Below are positions 33,585-41,632 of a DNA stretch of 64,000 nucleotides, piece by piece. The stretch's first letter is position 1; each line of letters begins with the position of its first letter. A model generated the notes under the pieces. That model had not been told where the DNA came from, did no database searches, and saw only the letters and a list, made by a program, of their open reading frames with translations. The position numbers and the translations under genes were made by a program. The stretch comes from an uncultured bacterium (GTDB lineage: Bacteria; Krumholzibacteriota; Krumholzibacteriia; LZORAL124-64-63), in assembly GCA_903912525.1 (NCBI GenBank), contig CAIWHK010000018.1, forward strand, positions 1 to 64,000, given 5' to 3'.

Positions 33585-34502
33585 TCAGGCCAGCCCACGG
33601 CCCGGCACGGGCCGCCGCACCGGCAGCCCGTCGCCGGCACACAGGTTCCGGGCGTGCTCACCAAGCGTGGCGAAGATCCCGTCGCCCAGGATCCGCTCCA
33701 GCTTCACCGGCATCGTGTCCTGCTGGCCCTGGCTGCGCAACCGCTGCCACGGCGCCAGCTTCGCCTCCGGGCGGAAATCGTCCATCTCCCACGGATGCAG
33801 GTAGACGATGGCCGGCACACCCTGCCGCCGCGCGCGCTCGCGCAGGAAGGCGAACGCCGGCCACGGCAGCAGGCGCAGGTAGCCACCCCCCGAGAACGGC
33901 AGGTTGACCCCGGCGCAGCGCCAGGTCGGCATGGGGATGACGAGCAGGTCGTCGGGCCCCGGTCCCAGGCGGAACGGCGTGCGCGGCGAGCGCGGCTGGC
34001 CGTAGCGCGGATGGCGCACCGGGAACAGCGAACAGTCGTAGCGGAATCCCAGGTCCTGCAGCACGGACAGGTAGTGGTGCACCGGCGGCGTCACGCTGAA
34101 GCTCGGCGCCCGGTAGCCCGCGGGCCGCTCGATGCCGGCGCGGGCCAGGGCGGCCAGCGCGCGCTCGACGTCCTCCCTGAACTCGGTGATGGTCAGGTGG
34201 AAGACCTCGGGGTGCCCGTAACTGTGGCAACCCACCTCGTGCCCCCGCCGCGCGATCTCGCGCACCAGGTCCGGGAAGCGCTCCGCCGTCCAACCGAGGA
34301 CGAAGAACGTCGCCTTCACGCCGTGTCGATCCAGAAGGTCGAGGCACCGATGGGTGCCCCGCTCCACGCGCAACTCCTGGTTGGCCCAGGTGGAAGGCGG
34401 CACGTGCGCCAGGTAATTGTGCCCGTGGAACCACTCCTCGACGTCGATCGTGATGATCGTCGGCGTCGGCGATGTCGCGTTTCCTGTCGCGCCGCGGGCC
34501 AT
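33585..34502 (-). CDS. polysaccharide deacetylase, XrtA/PEP-CTERM-associated type
   Basis: A 305-aa protein. The NodB fold is shown by TIITIDVEEWFHGHNY (metal Asp), KATFFVLGWTAERFP, HEVGCHSYGHPEVFHLT with the metal histidines, and GYRAPSFSVT. The C-terminal extension GVNLPFSGGGYLRLLP and YLHPWEMDD matches the DUF3473-containing deacetylases found with exosortase/exopolysaccharide clusters. It would remove N-acetyl groups from an exported glycan. The start overlaps the methyltransferase stop by one base (TGATG). No exosortase is in the window. Confidence 0.9.
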   Translation of the reverse strand: MARGATGNATSPTPTIITIDVEEWFHGHNYLAHVPPSTWANQELRVERGTHRCLDLLDRHGVKATFFVLGWTAERFPDLVREIARRGHEVGCHSYGHPEVFHLTITEFREDVERALAALARAGIERPAGYRAPSFSVTPPVHHYLSVLQDLGFRYDCSLFPVRHPRYGQPRSPRTPFRLGPGPDDLLVIPMPTWRCAGVNLPFSGGGYLRLLPWPAFAFLRERARRQGVPAIVYLHPWEMDDFRPEAKLAPWQRLRSQGQQDTMPVKLERILGDGIFATLGEHARNLCAGDGLPVRRPVPGRGLA

Positions 34503-35161
34503 CACGGCAACTCCCGCAGCCGCGCCACGCACGCGAACTGGAGCCAGCGCATGTCGGCCCAGCGTCCAAAGGTCAACACGTTCACCAGCCTGAACTTCAG
34601 CGACCCGGTCGGGTTGATGCCCTTGACGCGTTCGAGGGTGAATCCCGCGTCCCGGAACAGGCCCGCCAGGCTGCTGCGCGTGAAGAAGCGCAGGTGCGTG
34701 CGATCGAGGATCCCTTCGTCGACGTAGTCCCAGCGCCCGTGGACCGCCAGGCCGACGACGTTGAAGAAGTAGCGCACGTTCGGCAGCGAAGCCACCAGCG
34801 CCCCGCCGGGACGCAGCACGCGCCGGGCCTCGCGCAGCAGGAGCACGGGGTCGGCAAGGTGTTCCAGGACGTCGTTCATGACGACGCAGTCGAAGCGCGC
34901 CGCAGGCAGGTCGCGCAACCGCGCCACCGCGTCGCCGACCAGCACCTGGTCGCAGACGGTCCCGGCGCGCTCGGCAGCTTCGGCCGAGAGTTCCACGCCC
35001 CAGATCTCCAGGGTCCGGCCGCCCCGCGCCGCGCGCAGGGTCGCCGCGAACGCCCCGGCCCCGCAGCCGACGTCGAGCACCGCCACCGCGGCCGCCGGCA
35101 CGAACGGTTCCATTTCGCGCCGCGGGTGACCGTAGTAGGCGCTGCGATCCTCTTCCGCCAT
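34502..35161 (-). CDS. class I SAM-dependent methyltransferase
   Basis: A 219-aa protein from the ATG at 35161, chosen for its AGAGGAG site. Motif I is VAVLDVGCGAGAFAATLR, motif II is WGVELSAEAAERA, post-motif FDCVVMNDVLEHLADPVLLL and ALVASLPNVRYF. The C-terminal part (GILDRTHLRFFTRSSLAGLF) is typical of methyltransferases of glycan or lipid clusters. It is coupled with the downstream polysaccharide deacetylase, so a sugar or lipid-linked acceptor is likely. The exact substrate is unknown. Confidence 0.88.
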   Translation of the reverse strand: MAEEDRSAYYGHPRREMEPFVPAAAVAVLDVGCGAGAFAATLRAARGGRTLEIWGVELSAEAAERAGTVCDQVLVGDAVARLRDLPAARFDCVVMNDVLEHLADPVLLLREARRVLRPGGALVASLPNVRYFFNVVGLAVHGRWDYVDEGILDRTHLRFFTRSSLAGLFRDAGFTLERVKGINPTGSLKFRLVNVLTFGRWADMRWLQFACVARLRELP

Positions 35162-35323
35162 GTCTCCTCTTCCCTGCCCGTGTGTGGCCGCCGCATGGCG
35201 CGCCGGCAAGCCCCCCGATTGTCGGGACCCGGCGCAAGGCCGTCAACCTCGCAGCGACGGGCGCAATCCGCCAGAGCACCCCGGGGCGGCGTGATGACCG
35301 GTGGACTTCCCCGCAGGCGGGCC

Positions 35324-35329
35324 GATAAT
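35324..35329 (+). promoter_or_regulatory. -10-like element upstream of the M16 peptidase gene
   Basis: GATAAT stands alone in GC-rich DNA 42 bp before the ATG. Seventeen bases upstream is GTGGAC, a weak -35 match that recurs before the NadR-like gene. Confidence 0.3.
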
Positions 35330-35371
35330 GGGACACCCTTGCGCCACGCGCGCCAGCCCCGAAAGGACACC

Positions 35372-38071
35372 ATGAGCGAGCACGATTTTCCCGCCGCCGG
35401 ACTGCAGGCGCACCCCCTGGCCGAGGGCCTGCATACCGGCCGCCTGCCCAACGGCCTGCGCGTGGTGATCCGGCGCGACCCCCGCAGCGCGGTCGCTGTC
35501 TGCAACGTGTGGGTCGGCGTCGGTTCGAACCGCGAACCGGAGGCGCTGCGCGGCTGGTCCCACGGCATCGAACACATGCTGTTCAAGGGGACCGCGCGCC
35601 GCGGTGAGAGCGATTTCGCGCTGGAGGTGGCCGCGGCCGGCGGGTCGACCAACGCGGGCACCGGCTACGAGACGACGAACTACCACATCACCGCGCCGGC
35701 CGCCTCTCTGCCGACAGCCATCGACATCCTGGGCGATGCGCTGCTCCAGTCGACTTTCGACGCCGCCTCGCTGGACGCCGAACGCCAGGTGCTGGTCCAC
35801 GAGAACCACATGTACGACGACATCCCGTTCGGGTTCGGCGTCACCTGGCGCTGGGGCCTGGAACTCGCGTTCGACGAGAGCCCCTACCGCCACCCGATCG
35901 GCGGTCGCGACGAGAACCTGCTGCAGTGCCCGCGCGAACGGATCCTGCGCTTCTGGCGATCGGCCTACCACCCGGCCAACATGGTGGCGGCCGTGGTCGG
36001 CGACATCGACCCGCAGGACACCTTCGCACTGCTCGAAGCCGCATTCGGCAAGGCGGTGCCCGCGGACATGAACGATGGGGCCGAGGCCCAGGACCTGATC
36101 GTTCCGGAGCCCCCCCGCGAGCCGCGGCGACACGAACCCAGGCTGCGCGTGGAGACCGGCGACCTGCAGAAGGCCTACGCCAAGCTCGTCTTCACGGCAC
36201 CCGGCGAATCCTCGGGCTTCGAGCCGGTGCTGTCGGTCGTCAAGCGCGTGCTCAACGACGGGCGCACCTGCCGACTGTACCGGCGGCTGCAGGAGGAACT
36301 GAAGCTGGTCGACGACTACGCGGTGATGACCGAGACGGGCCCGCGCGAGGGCGTCATCCTGGTGGATCTCGAGACATCTGTCGATCGACTCGCGGCCGCA
36401 GTGCGCGAGTGCGCCCGCATCTTCGGCGATCTCGGTCGCGACGGCTGCACGCCGGACGAGATCGAGCGGGCCGTACGCCGCACGGCCCGCGGCCACCTCT
36501 TCGGCCTCGAGACGGTGCAGGGACAGGCCTCGTCGCTGGGACACCACGCCTTGTTCGACGACCTGGCCGGCGCGTTCGCTTTCCCGGCGCGGGTCGCCGC
36601 AGTCACCGCCGCCGACGTCACAGGCTACGCCCGCGACGTCTTCCGGCTGGGCAACCTGGCCTGCGTGCTCTACCTCCCCCGCGCGACGAACGTCGCCGAG
36701 GCCGGGCTGCCCCTCGATGCCGACGGCCTCGCCACGCTGTTGGACGGGGCGCTGCCCGGTGACGACTGCGCACCGGCCACGCCGCCCTACCGACCGGCGG
36801 CGCCGGCGGCCCGCAAGCGCGGCGCGCCGGCAGCGCACGCCCCGCGCTTCGAGTCGGAGACCCTGCCGGACGGCAGCTCGCTGCACTGCCGCATCGACCG
36901 CGCCGTGCCCGTGGCGGCACTGGCCATCGCCGTGCGCGGCGGCGCGGGCGGTGAGACGGCCGTCGACGCCGGGCTGGCCTCGCTCACCCACCAGGCCCTG
37001 CTGCGCGGCGCCGCCGGCCTCTCGGCCGAGCGGTTCCACGAGCTGGTGGAGGACGACGGCGCGTCGCTGGGAGCCATCGTCGACCGCGACTACGGCGGCC
37101 TCTACCTGACAGCCCTGGCCGACCGGCTGGAGCCCGCGCTCACGCGCCTGGTCGAGGCGATCACCGAGCCGACCTTCGCCCCGCTTGAATTGGAACAGGA
37201 GAAGCGGCTGGCCCGCGAGCAGATGGCCGCTGTCGCCGACAACCCACTGCAGTCGTCGATGCTGCGCCTGCGCGCGATGCTCTATGGCGACCACCCCTAC
37301 GGACGCCCGCTTCCGGGCACCGTCGAAAGCCTGGCCGTCATCAGCCGCGACCAGGTGGTTGCGCGCCATGCCGCGGCCTGGACCGCCGGCCGCCTGCAGG
37401 TGGTGGTTTCGGGCGACATCGACCCTGCCCATATCCGACGCGTCGTCACCGACCTTGCCGGGCGCCTGCCGCGCCCAGGAGCACTGCCGCCCCTGCCCGG
37501 CGCAATGCGGGACTTTGCGGGCGTCGAGAGCGAACGCCTCACCCGCGCCCAGAACCAGACCGTGGTGCTGCTGGGCTGGCCGGGACCGGTGGGCGACGAT
37601 GCGGACAGGGTGCCGCTGATGCTGATGCGGCAGGTGCTCAACGGGCAGAGCGGGCGGCTCTTCGAGAACCTGCGCAACCGGCAGTCGCTGTGCTACAACG
37701 CCGGTTTCGTCGGCACGTCGGGGTTCGGGCAGGGTCTCCTGGTGGGCTATGTGCTGACCGCGCCGGCGACCGCCGACCAGGCGCGCACGGCGCTGTGCAG
37801 CGAACTGACGGGGCTGGCGGAAGGCCTGGTCGGCGACGCCGAACTCGAGCGGGCGCGCACCGAACTCGCGGGAGGATTGCTGATCGCCGGACAGTCGAAT
37901 GCGGCGCGGGTCACCCGCGCCCAGCGCGACGTGATGTACGGGCGCAATGCCGACGACATGATCGACCTCGTCGACCGTATCACCGGCTGCACGGCGGCGG
38001 AGATCCGCGACGCGGCCGCGCGATACCTGCTTCCGGACCGCCATGCCGAGGTCACGCTCGGCCCCGCCTGA
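35372..38071 (+). CDS. two-unit M16 family zinc peptidase (insulinase/pitrilysin type)
   Basis: An 899-aa protein made of two M16 units. The first, catalytic unit has the inverted zinc motif HGIEH (His64, Glu67, His68) in GWSHGIEHMLFKGTARRG and the third ligand Glu144 in LVHENHMYDD. The second unit begins near residue 490 and lacks the zinc motif. It carries the substrate-binding Arg/Tyr region GRLFENLRNRQSLCYNAGF. No signal peptide is seen at the chosen start, so it may be cytosolic, or the start may lie slightly upstream. GAAAGGACACC precedes the ATG. Confidence 0.9.
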   Translation: MSEHDFPAAGLQAHPLAEGLHTGRLPNGLRVVIRRDPRSAVAVCNVWVGVGSNREPEALRGWSHGIEHMLFKGTARRGESDFALEVAAAGGSTNAGTGYETTNYHITAPAASLPTAIDILGDALLQSTFDAASLDAERQVLVHENHMYDDIPFGFGVTWRWGLELAFDESPYRHPIGGRDENLLQCPRERILRFWRSAYHPANMVAAVVGDIDPQDTFALLEAAFGKAVPADMNDGAEAQDLIVPEPPREPRRHEPRLRVETGDLQKAYAKLVFTAPGESSGFEPVLSVVKRVLNDGRTCRLYRRLQEELKLVDDYAVMTETGPREGVILVDLETSVDRLAAAVRECARIFGDLGRDGCTPDEIERAVRRTARGHLFGLETVQGQASSLGHHALFDDLAGAFAFPARVAAVTAADVTGYARDVFRLGNLACVLYLPRATNVAEAGLPLDADGLATLLDGALPGDDCAPATPPYRPAAPAARKRGAPAAHAPRFESETLPDGSSLHCRIDRAVPVAALAIAVRGGAGGETAVDAGLASLTHQALLRGAAGLSAERFHELVEDDGASLGAIVDRDYGGLYLTALADRLEPALTRLVEAITEPTFAPLELEQEKRLAREQMAAVADNPLQSSMLRLRAMLYGDHPYGRPLPGTVESLAVISRDQVVARHAAAWTAGRLQVVVSGDIDPAHIRRVVTDLAGRLPRPGALPPLPGAMRDFAGVESERLTRAQNQTVVLLGWPGPVGDDADRVPLMLMRQVLNGQSGRLFENLRNRQSLCYNAGFVGTSGFGQGLLVGYVLTAPATADQARTALCSELTGLAEGLVGDAELERARTELAGGLLIAGQSNAARVTRAQRDVMYGRNADDMIDLVDRITGCTAAEIRDAAARYLLPDRHAEVTLGPA

Positions 38072-38093
38072 GCGAGGGCGCGACAGGAGGACG

Positions 38094-38129
38094 AAGCGGC
38101 CCCGCCTTGCCGGCAGGGCCGCTTCTCTT
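38094..38129 (+). terminator. terminator after the M16 gene
   Basis: A 9-bp stem AAGCGGCCC/GGGCCGCTT (38094-38102 with 38116-38124) followed by CTCTT. It lies between the convergent M16 and cupin genes. Confidence 0.7.
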
Positions 38130-38148
38130 GCAGGAACGGGATCGCCGG

Positions 38149-38508
38149 TCAGCGATAGACGCTGTAACGGTTCGGCGCGTCGGACATGTCGATGAGGACC
38201 GTCGGCTTGCTGAAGCTCGCGCGGTGGTTCACGCCGTCGGGCACGGTGTACTGGTCGCCCGCCTGGTAGAGGTTGGTCTGGCCGTCGATCTCGATCGTCA
38301 TCTCGCCCATGATGACCAGCCCACGCTGTTCGCAGTGGGAGTGGTCGGGAAAGCTGACGCCCTCCTCGAACGTGAAGAACACCACCTGCTTCTGGTCGTC
38401 CTGCAGGCAGTAGCCCCGGGCGCCGGAAACCGGCAGCTCGACCAGGGGCAGGGAACGGATGGCTTCGGGAAGGAAATCGTCGGCGTTCCACGTCCGGGCG
38501 GTATCCAT
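38149..38508 (-). CDS. cupin-domain protein
   Basis: A 119-aa protein from the ATG at 38508 with an AAGGAGG site. It has cupin motif 1 (SFPDHSHCEQRGLVIMGEM) and motif 2 (QYTVPDGVNHRAS), with metal-binding histidines HSH and the later His in GVNH. Small single cupins of this type are putative metal-dependent isomerases, dioxygenases or sugar-binding sensors. It stands alone between convergent and co-directional neighbours, and no pathway can be assigned. Confidence 0.85.
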   Translation of the reverse strand: MDTARTWNADDFLPEAIRSLPLVELPVSGARGYCLQDDQKQVVFFTFEEGVSFPDHSHCEQRGLVIMGEMTIEIDGQTNLYQAGDQYTVPDGVNHRASFSKPTVLIDMSDAPNRYSVYR

Positions 38509-38628
38509 GCACGGGCCTCCTTGGGAATCGGCTGGGTTGGGCGCCCGGACCGGATGGTCCCGACGACCCGTATGGATCATCTTACCACAGGCGTCGGCCG
38601 CCGCAAGCAGGGCCCGGCGCCGGTCCCG

Positions 38629-39105
38629 TCACGGCGCGTAATCGGCGCCGCACAACGGCAAGGGCGCGTCGAGCGGGCCGCGCGTCACCTCGACCACGCG
38701 ACCGACCAGGCAGTCGTGGTCGCCGGCCGGAAAACGGCCCTCGATCGCACACAGGCAACTGGCCGCGCACGCGCGCATGACCGGCAGCCCGGGTCCCACC
38801 AGGTCGTGCGCAACCTGCGCCCATTTATCCACGTCGCGCCGGGACTTCAGGCCGAACAGGCGCGCCTCGGCGACCTGCCCCTCTCCCAGCAGCGAGACCG
38901 TGAAATGGGTGGATTCCTGCAGGAGATCCCAGGTACGGCGCTGGCGCCCGATGGCGACCATCAGCAGGGGCGGCTCCATCGACACGCGCGTCACCCACGA
39001 GGCCGTCAGCCCGCCGAGGACACCGCCTGCCGCAACGCCGACCACGGTGACGGGACCGGGGAACAGGCGAAGGATGCCGTCGCGCCGGGCAGCGGTCTCG
39101 TCCAT
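38629..39105 (-). CDS. flavin reductase-like domain protein
   Basis: A 158-aa protein with the FMN-binding split barrel: FPGPVTVVGVAAGGVLGGLT followed by ASWVTRVSMEPPLLMVAIGR, then STHFTVSLLGEGQVAEARLF. The family includes NAD(P)H:flavin oxidoreductases that feed two-component monooxygenases, and ferric-reductase-like or rubredoxin-coupled proteins. GAGGG precedes the ATG. It follows the EEP hydrolase gene by 14 bp, so the two are probably co-transcribed. No partner monooxygenase is next to it. Confidence 0.85.
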   Translation of the reverse strand: MDETAARRDGILRLFPGPVTVVGVAAGGVLGGLTASWVTRVSMEPPLLMVAIGRQRRTWDLLQESTHFTVSLLGEGQVAEARLFGLKSRRDVDKWAQVAHDLVGPGLPVMRACAASCLCAIEGRFPAGDHDCLVGRVVEVTRGPLDAPLPLCGADYAP

Positions 39106-39119
39106 GGGCCCTCGCAGGC

Positions 39120-40019
39120 TCAGCCGGCCAGTGCGAACTCGGCCAGCACGGGATAGTGGTCCGACGGCAGGGCCGCCTCGCGGTGCTCCATGTCGTCGTA
39201 GTCGACGCGGTCGATCGTCCGGATGGTCAGGCGCGGCCGGAAGAAAACGTAATCGATGCGTCGCGGCCCGAGCAAGCGGTGACCGACGCGATCGCGCAGG
39301 CCCAGCCCGCGGAACGTCCCTCCGCGCGCCTGGGCAGCGTCGGCGCCATCGTCGGCGTTCTCGTCAGCCTCGGCCTCGGCCCAGGCATCGTACAGCGAGG
39401 CATCATCCTCGTGCTCGGCCACCATCGCGCGGATCTCGCGCGAACCGGCGCCGGCATTGAAATCTCCGGTCAGGAAGACCGGTACCGTGGGCCCCAGCTC
39501 CTGCACCTTGCGGTTGATGTAGTCGCGCAACTGGCGCGCACTGCGGCGGCGGTGCCAGTGGTTCACGGCTTCCAGGTGCGTGGTGCCGAAGACGAACTGC
39601 CGCCCCGAGTCGATGAGCTCGAACGTGTGCCAGGTCACCAGGCGCGGCCGGGTGCCGAGGTGGTACTGGGACGCGGGCACCTCGGGCGTCGGCGACAGCC
39701 ACAGGACGTCGCCGGCAAGCTCCCCGGCCACCGGGCGCACGCGGTCGCGGCGGTAGAAGATGGCGCAGTACCAGTTGCCCTCGTCGTCGGCATGGCCGGG
39801 CCCCAGGTTGCCCTCGCCCACGAAGGCGTAGTCGGGCAGGAGCGCCGCCAGCTCGCGGAGCTGCTTGTAATTTGCCTCCTGGGTCCCCACCACATCGGGC
39901 TGCATGCGCTCGAAGATGCGCGCGATGTTCCGCTTGCGCAGGCGCCAGGGATGGCTGCGGCGCTTCTTGGTGGCGGTCAGGAGATTGAAGGTCATCACCC
40001 GCAAAGTGCTGTCTGACAA
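39120..40019 (-). CDS. endonuclease/exonuclease/phosphatase family hydrolase
   Basis: A 299-aa protein, most likely from a TTG at 40019 with GGAGAG 8 nt upstream; a GTG or ATG six to eight codons inside is the alternative. EEP motifs are VMTFNLLTATK, DVVGTQEANYKQL (metal Glu), TTHLEAVNHW, VFLTGDFNAGAGSREI and the catalytic SDHYPVLAEF. The family cleaves phosphodiester or phosphomonoester bonds in nucleic acids, lipids or inositols. With no signal peptide it is predicted to be cytosolic. Substrate unknown. Confidence 0.88.
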   Translation of the reverse strand: MSDSTLRVMTFNLLTATKKRRSHPWRLRKRNIARIFERMQPDVVGTQEANYKQLRELAALLPDYAFVGEGNLGPGHADDEGNWYCAIFYRRDRVRPVAGELAGDVLWLSPTPEVPASQYHLGTRPRLVTWHTFELIDSGRQFVFGTTHLEAVNHWHRRRSARQLRDYINRKVQELGPTVPVFLTGDFNAGAGSREIRAMVAEHEDDASLYDAWAEAEADENADDGADAAQARGGTFRGLGLRDRVGHRLLGPRRIDYVFFRPRLTIRTIDRVDYDDMEHREAALPSDHYPVLAEFALAG

Positions 40020-40219
40020 GGTGTTGCTCTCCAGTAACTAAAGGCCGGGACCGTCGTCGACACGTGCCAAGGGCCGCGACGGCGCCCATCGCGCCGGCTC
40101 GGGAACAGCGTTCCCGGCGGCGGACGACGATTCCTCGCAAATCCCGTTCCGTTCGGAAGGTTCCGGCGGTGGGGTCAGTCGGGGTGATAACGCCAAAGAT
40201 AGGCCGAAAAGGTCCCGGA

Positions 40220-40774
40220 TCAACCGAAAAGCCCCAACTGGGGCGGCTGCTGCGGCAGGTCCAGGGCGCCCAGAACCCTGCCGACCCAGCCGTCGCGGTC
40301 CTCGCGGGGCAGGCTGAAGACCGGCGTGCCGAACTCGGCCAGCAGCTGGTCCAGCGTGCGGTCGATCGCCATCTGGAAGTCGACCGAGACGTCGCGCGTG
40401 CCGTCGAAGGTCGGCGGGGCGACGACCGGCACCTTGACCAGCAGCCCGTAGGTGCCGAGCCAATGGCGAATAAACGGCTCCAGTTCGGGCCGGCGGCCCG
40501 CCGCTTGCACCATGTAGGCGTAGTTGTCCACCACCGCGCGATCGCACACGATCATGTCGTAGGAGTCGGCCAGTTCGATCTCGCGTGCGACCTGCGAATG
40601 CAGGATCCAGTTCTGCGCGGCGTCGGTGGTGTCGCGGTTGATGGGCAACGGGCAGGCGCGCGCTACTTCCTTGACGAGGTCGACGCTCAAGTCCAGCCGC
40701 TTGAGCGCCGCCGCCAGTTCGAAGCAGAGCGTCGTCTTGCCCACCCCGTGGGTGCCGATGAATGCGATCTTCAT
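40220..40774 (-). CDS. NadR/kinase-like P-loop ATPase
   Basis: A 184-aa protein starting MKIAFIGTHGVGKTTLCFEL, a Walker A motif of the AAA_28/NadR-kinase type, with DMIVCDRAVVDNYAYM as the Walker B-like strand. Related proteins phosphorylate nicotinamide riboside or small metabolites, or are simply annotated as ATP-binding. The length is that of the single kinase domain. No clear Shine-Dalgarno is present, and a -10-like GATAAT lies only about 10 nt upstream (40784-40789, with GTGGAC 16 bp before it), so the transcript may be nearly leaderless. Confidence 0.8.
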   Translation of the reverse strand: MKIAFIGTHGVGKTTLCFELAAALKRLDLSVDLVKEVARACPLPINRDTTDAAQNWILHSQVAREIELADSYDMIVCDRAVVDNYAYMVQAAGRRPELEPFIRHWLGTYGLLVKVPVVAPPTFDGTRDVSVDFQMAIDRTLDQLLAEFGTPVFSLPREDRDGWVGRVLGALDLPQQPPQLGLFG

Positions 40775-40834
40775 GGGCGCCACATTATCTCCCGAAAGCG
40801 TCCCTGTCCACCGTCGGCCGGGCGCGGTAACCAC

Positions 40835-40863
40835 TTGTCCGCGCGCGCCCCGGGGCGTTATCA
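40835..40863 (+). promoter_or_regulatory. promoter of the membrane protein-nptA operon
   Basis: TTGTCC (40835-40840), a 17-bp spacer and TTATCA (40858-40863). It lies about 60 bp upstream of the membrane-protein start. Confidence 0.5.
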
Positions 40864-40924
40864 TCAAGGATACGATTGTGAACGGGACCGGCCGCTGCGG
40901 CCGGGCGGGGGGCTTTGCGGGACG

Positions 40925-41632
40925 ATGCTGGCACACAACGGAAAACTGGACGACTGGCGCCTGGCCCAGGGCGGCTTCCGCGGCAGTAACCTTCTGCTGA
41001 CGGGCGCGGTGGCGCTGGCGCTCGGAGCGCTGCTGTCCCTGGCCGGGCTGAACGCAACCGGGGGCATCACGGCGTCGCGGGCCGCGGTCGTGACCGTGGG
41101 CTGGTCCGCATACATCCTCGGCCTGTTCCTCGTCGGAACCGGCTTCGGCTGGACCGCCACGGTCGGGGTCCTCCACCGCGCAGGCTTCGGGCTGGCCGCC
41201 CTCAACATCATCCAGGCCGTCTACCTGCTGTACGTCATCTACGGGCGGACGCCGCCCGCGCTCGACCCTGCCGTGCTGTCCGTCCTGCGCCTGGCTTCAC
41301 TGGCCGCCTTCGGCGTCATGGCGGCGCGAGCCATCGGACGCCGGCTTTCGGTGGCGCTGGTGATCGTCTCGGGCGCCGGTTGCCTCAAGGCCCTGGCGCG
41401 CGTAGCGCAGCCCACCGCAACGAGCAACCTGTTCCTGGATGCGGCGCTGGTCCTCTCCCTGGCTGTGACCCTGGCTTTTCTGGCGCGCCGCCTGCGTCGC
41501 CTTGAGGATGATTGGGCCCAGCACAACCGCGGCGACCGCCGCACCGATTTCTCGGAGTTCAACAACCCGCAGCACCATTGGAACCAGTCCGACGACCGTT
41601 CCGAGCTGTCCTGCGCAAGGTCGGTCCCGTGA
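40925..41632 (+). CDS. small multi-pass membrane protein
   Basis: A 235-aa protein from the ATG at 40925 with about six hydrophobic helices: LLLTGAVALALGALLSLAGL, VVTVGWSAYILGLFLVGTGF, and ALNIIQAVYLLYVIYG among others. A charged cytosolic tail (residues ~190-235) is rich in Arg, Asp and Gln. I recognise no family. Its stop overlaps the GTG start of the NptA-type transporter (GTGA), so the two are translated together and may form a complex. No soluble domain is visible. Confidence 0.75.
   Translation: MLAHNGKLDDWRLAQGGFRGSNLLLTGAVALALGALLSLAGLNATGGITASRAAVVTVGWSAYILGLFLVGTGFGWTATVGVLHRAGFGLAALNIIQAVYLLYVIYGRTPPALDPAVLSVLRLASLAAFGVMAARAIGRRLSVALVIVSGAGCLKALARVAQPTATSNLFLDAALVLSLAVTLAFLARRLRRLEDDWAQHNRGDRRTDFSEFNNPQHHWNQSDDRSELSCARSVP

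Noticed and set aside
33365-33664. Short open frames across the 14-bp repeat region
   Set aside because: The repeat period breaks the frame, no ribosome site or homology is seen, and composition is that of non-coding GC-rich DNA.
35243-38512. Minus-strand open frame of 1089 codons opposite the M16 peptidase
   Set aside because: Antisense shadow; the plus strand carries the zinc motif and family architecture.
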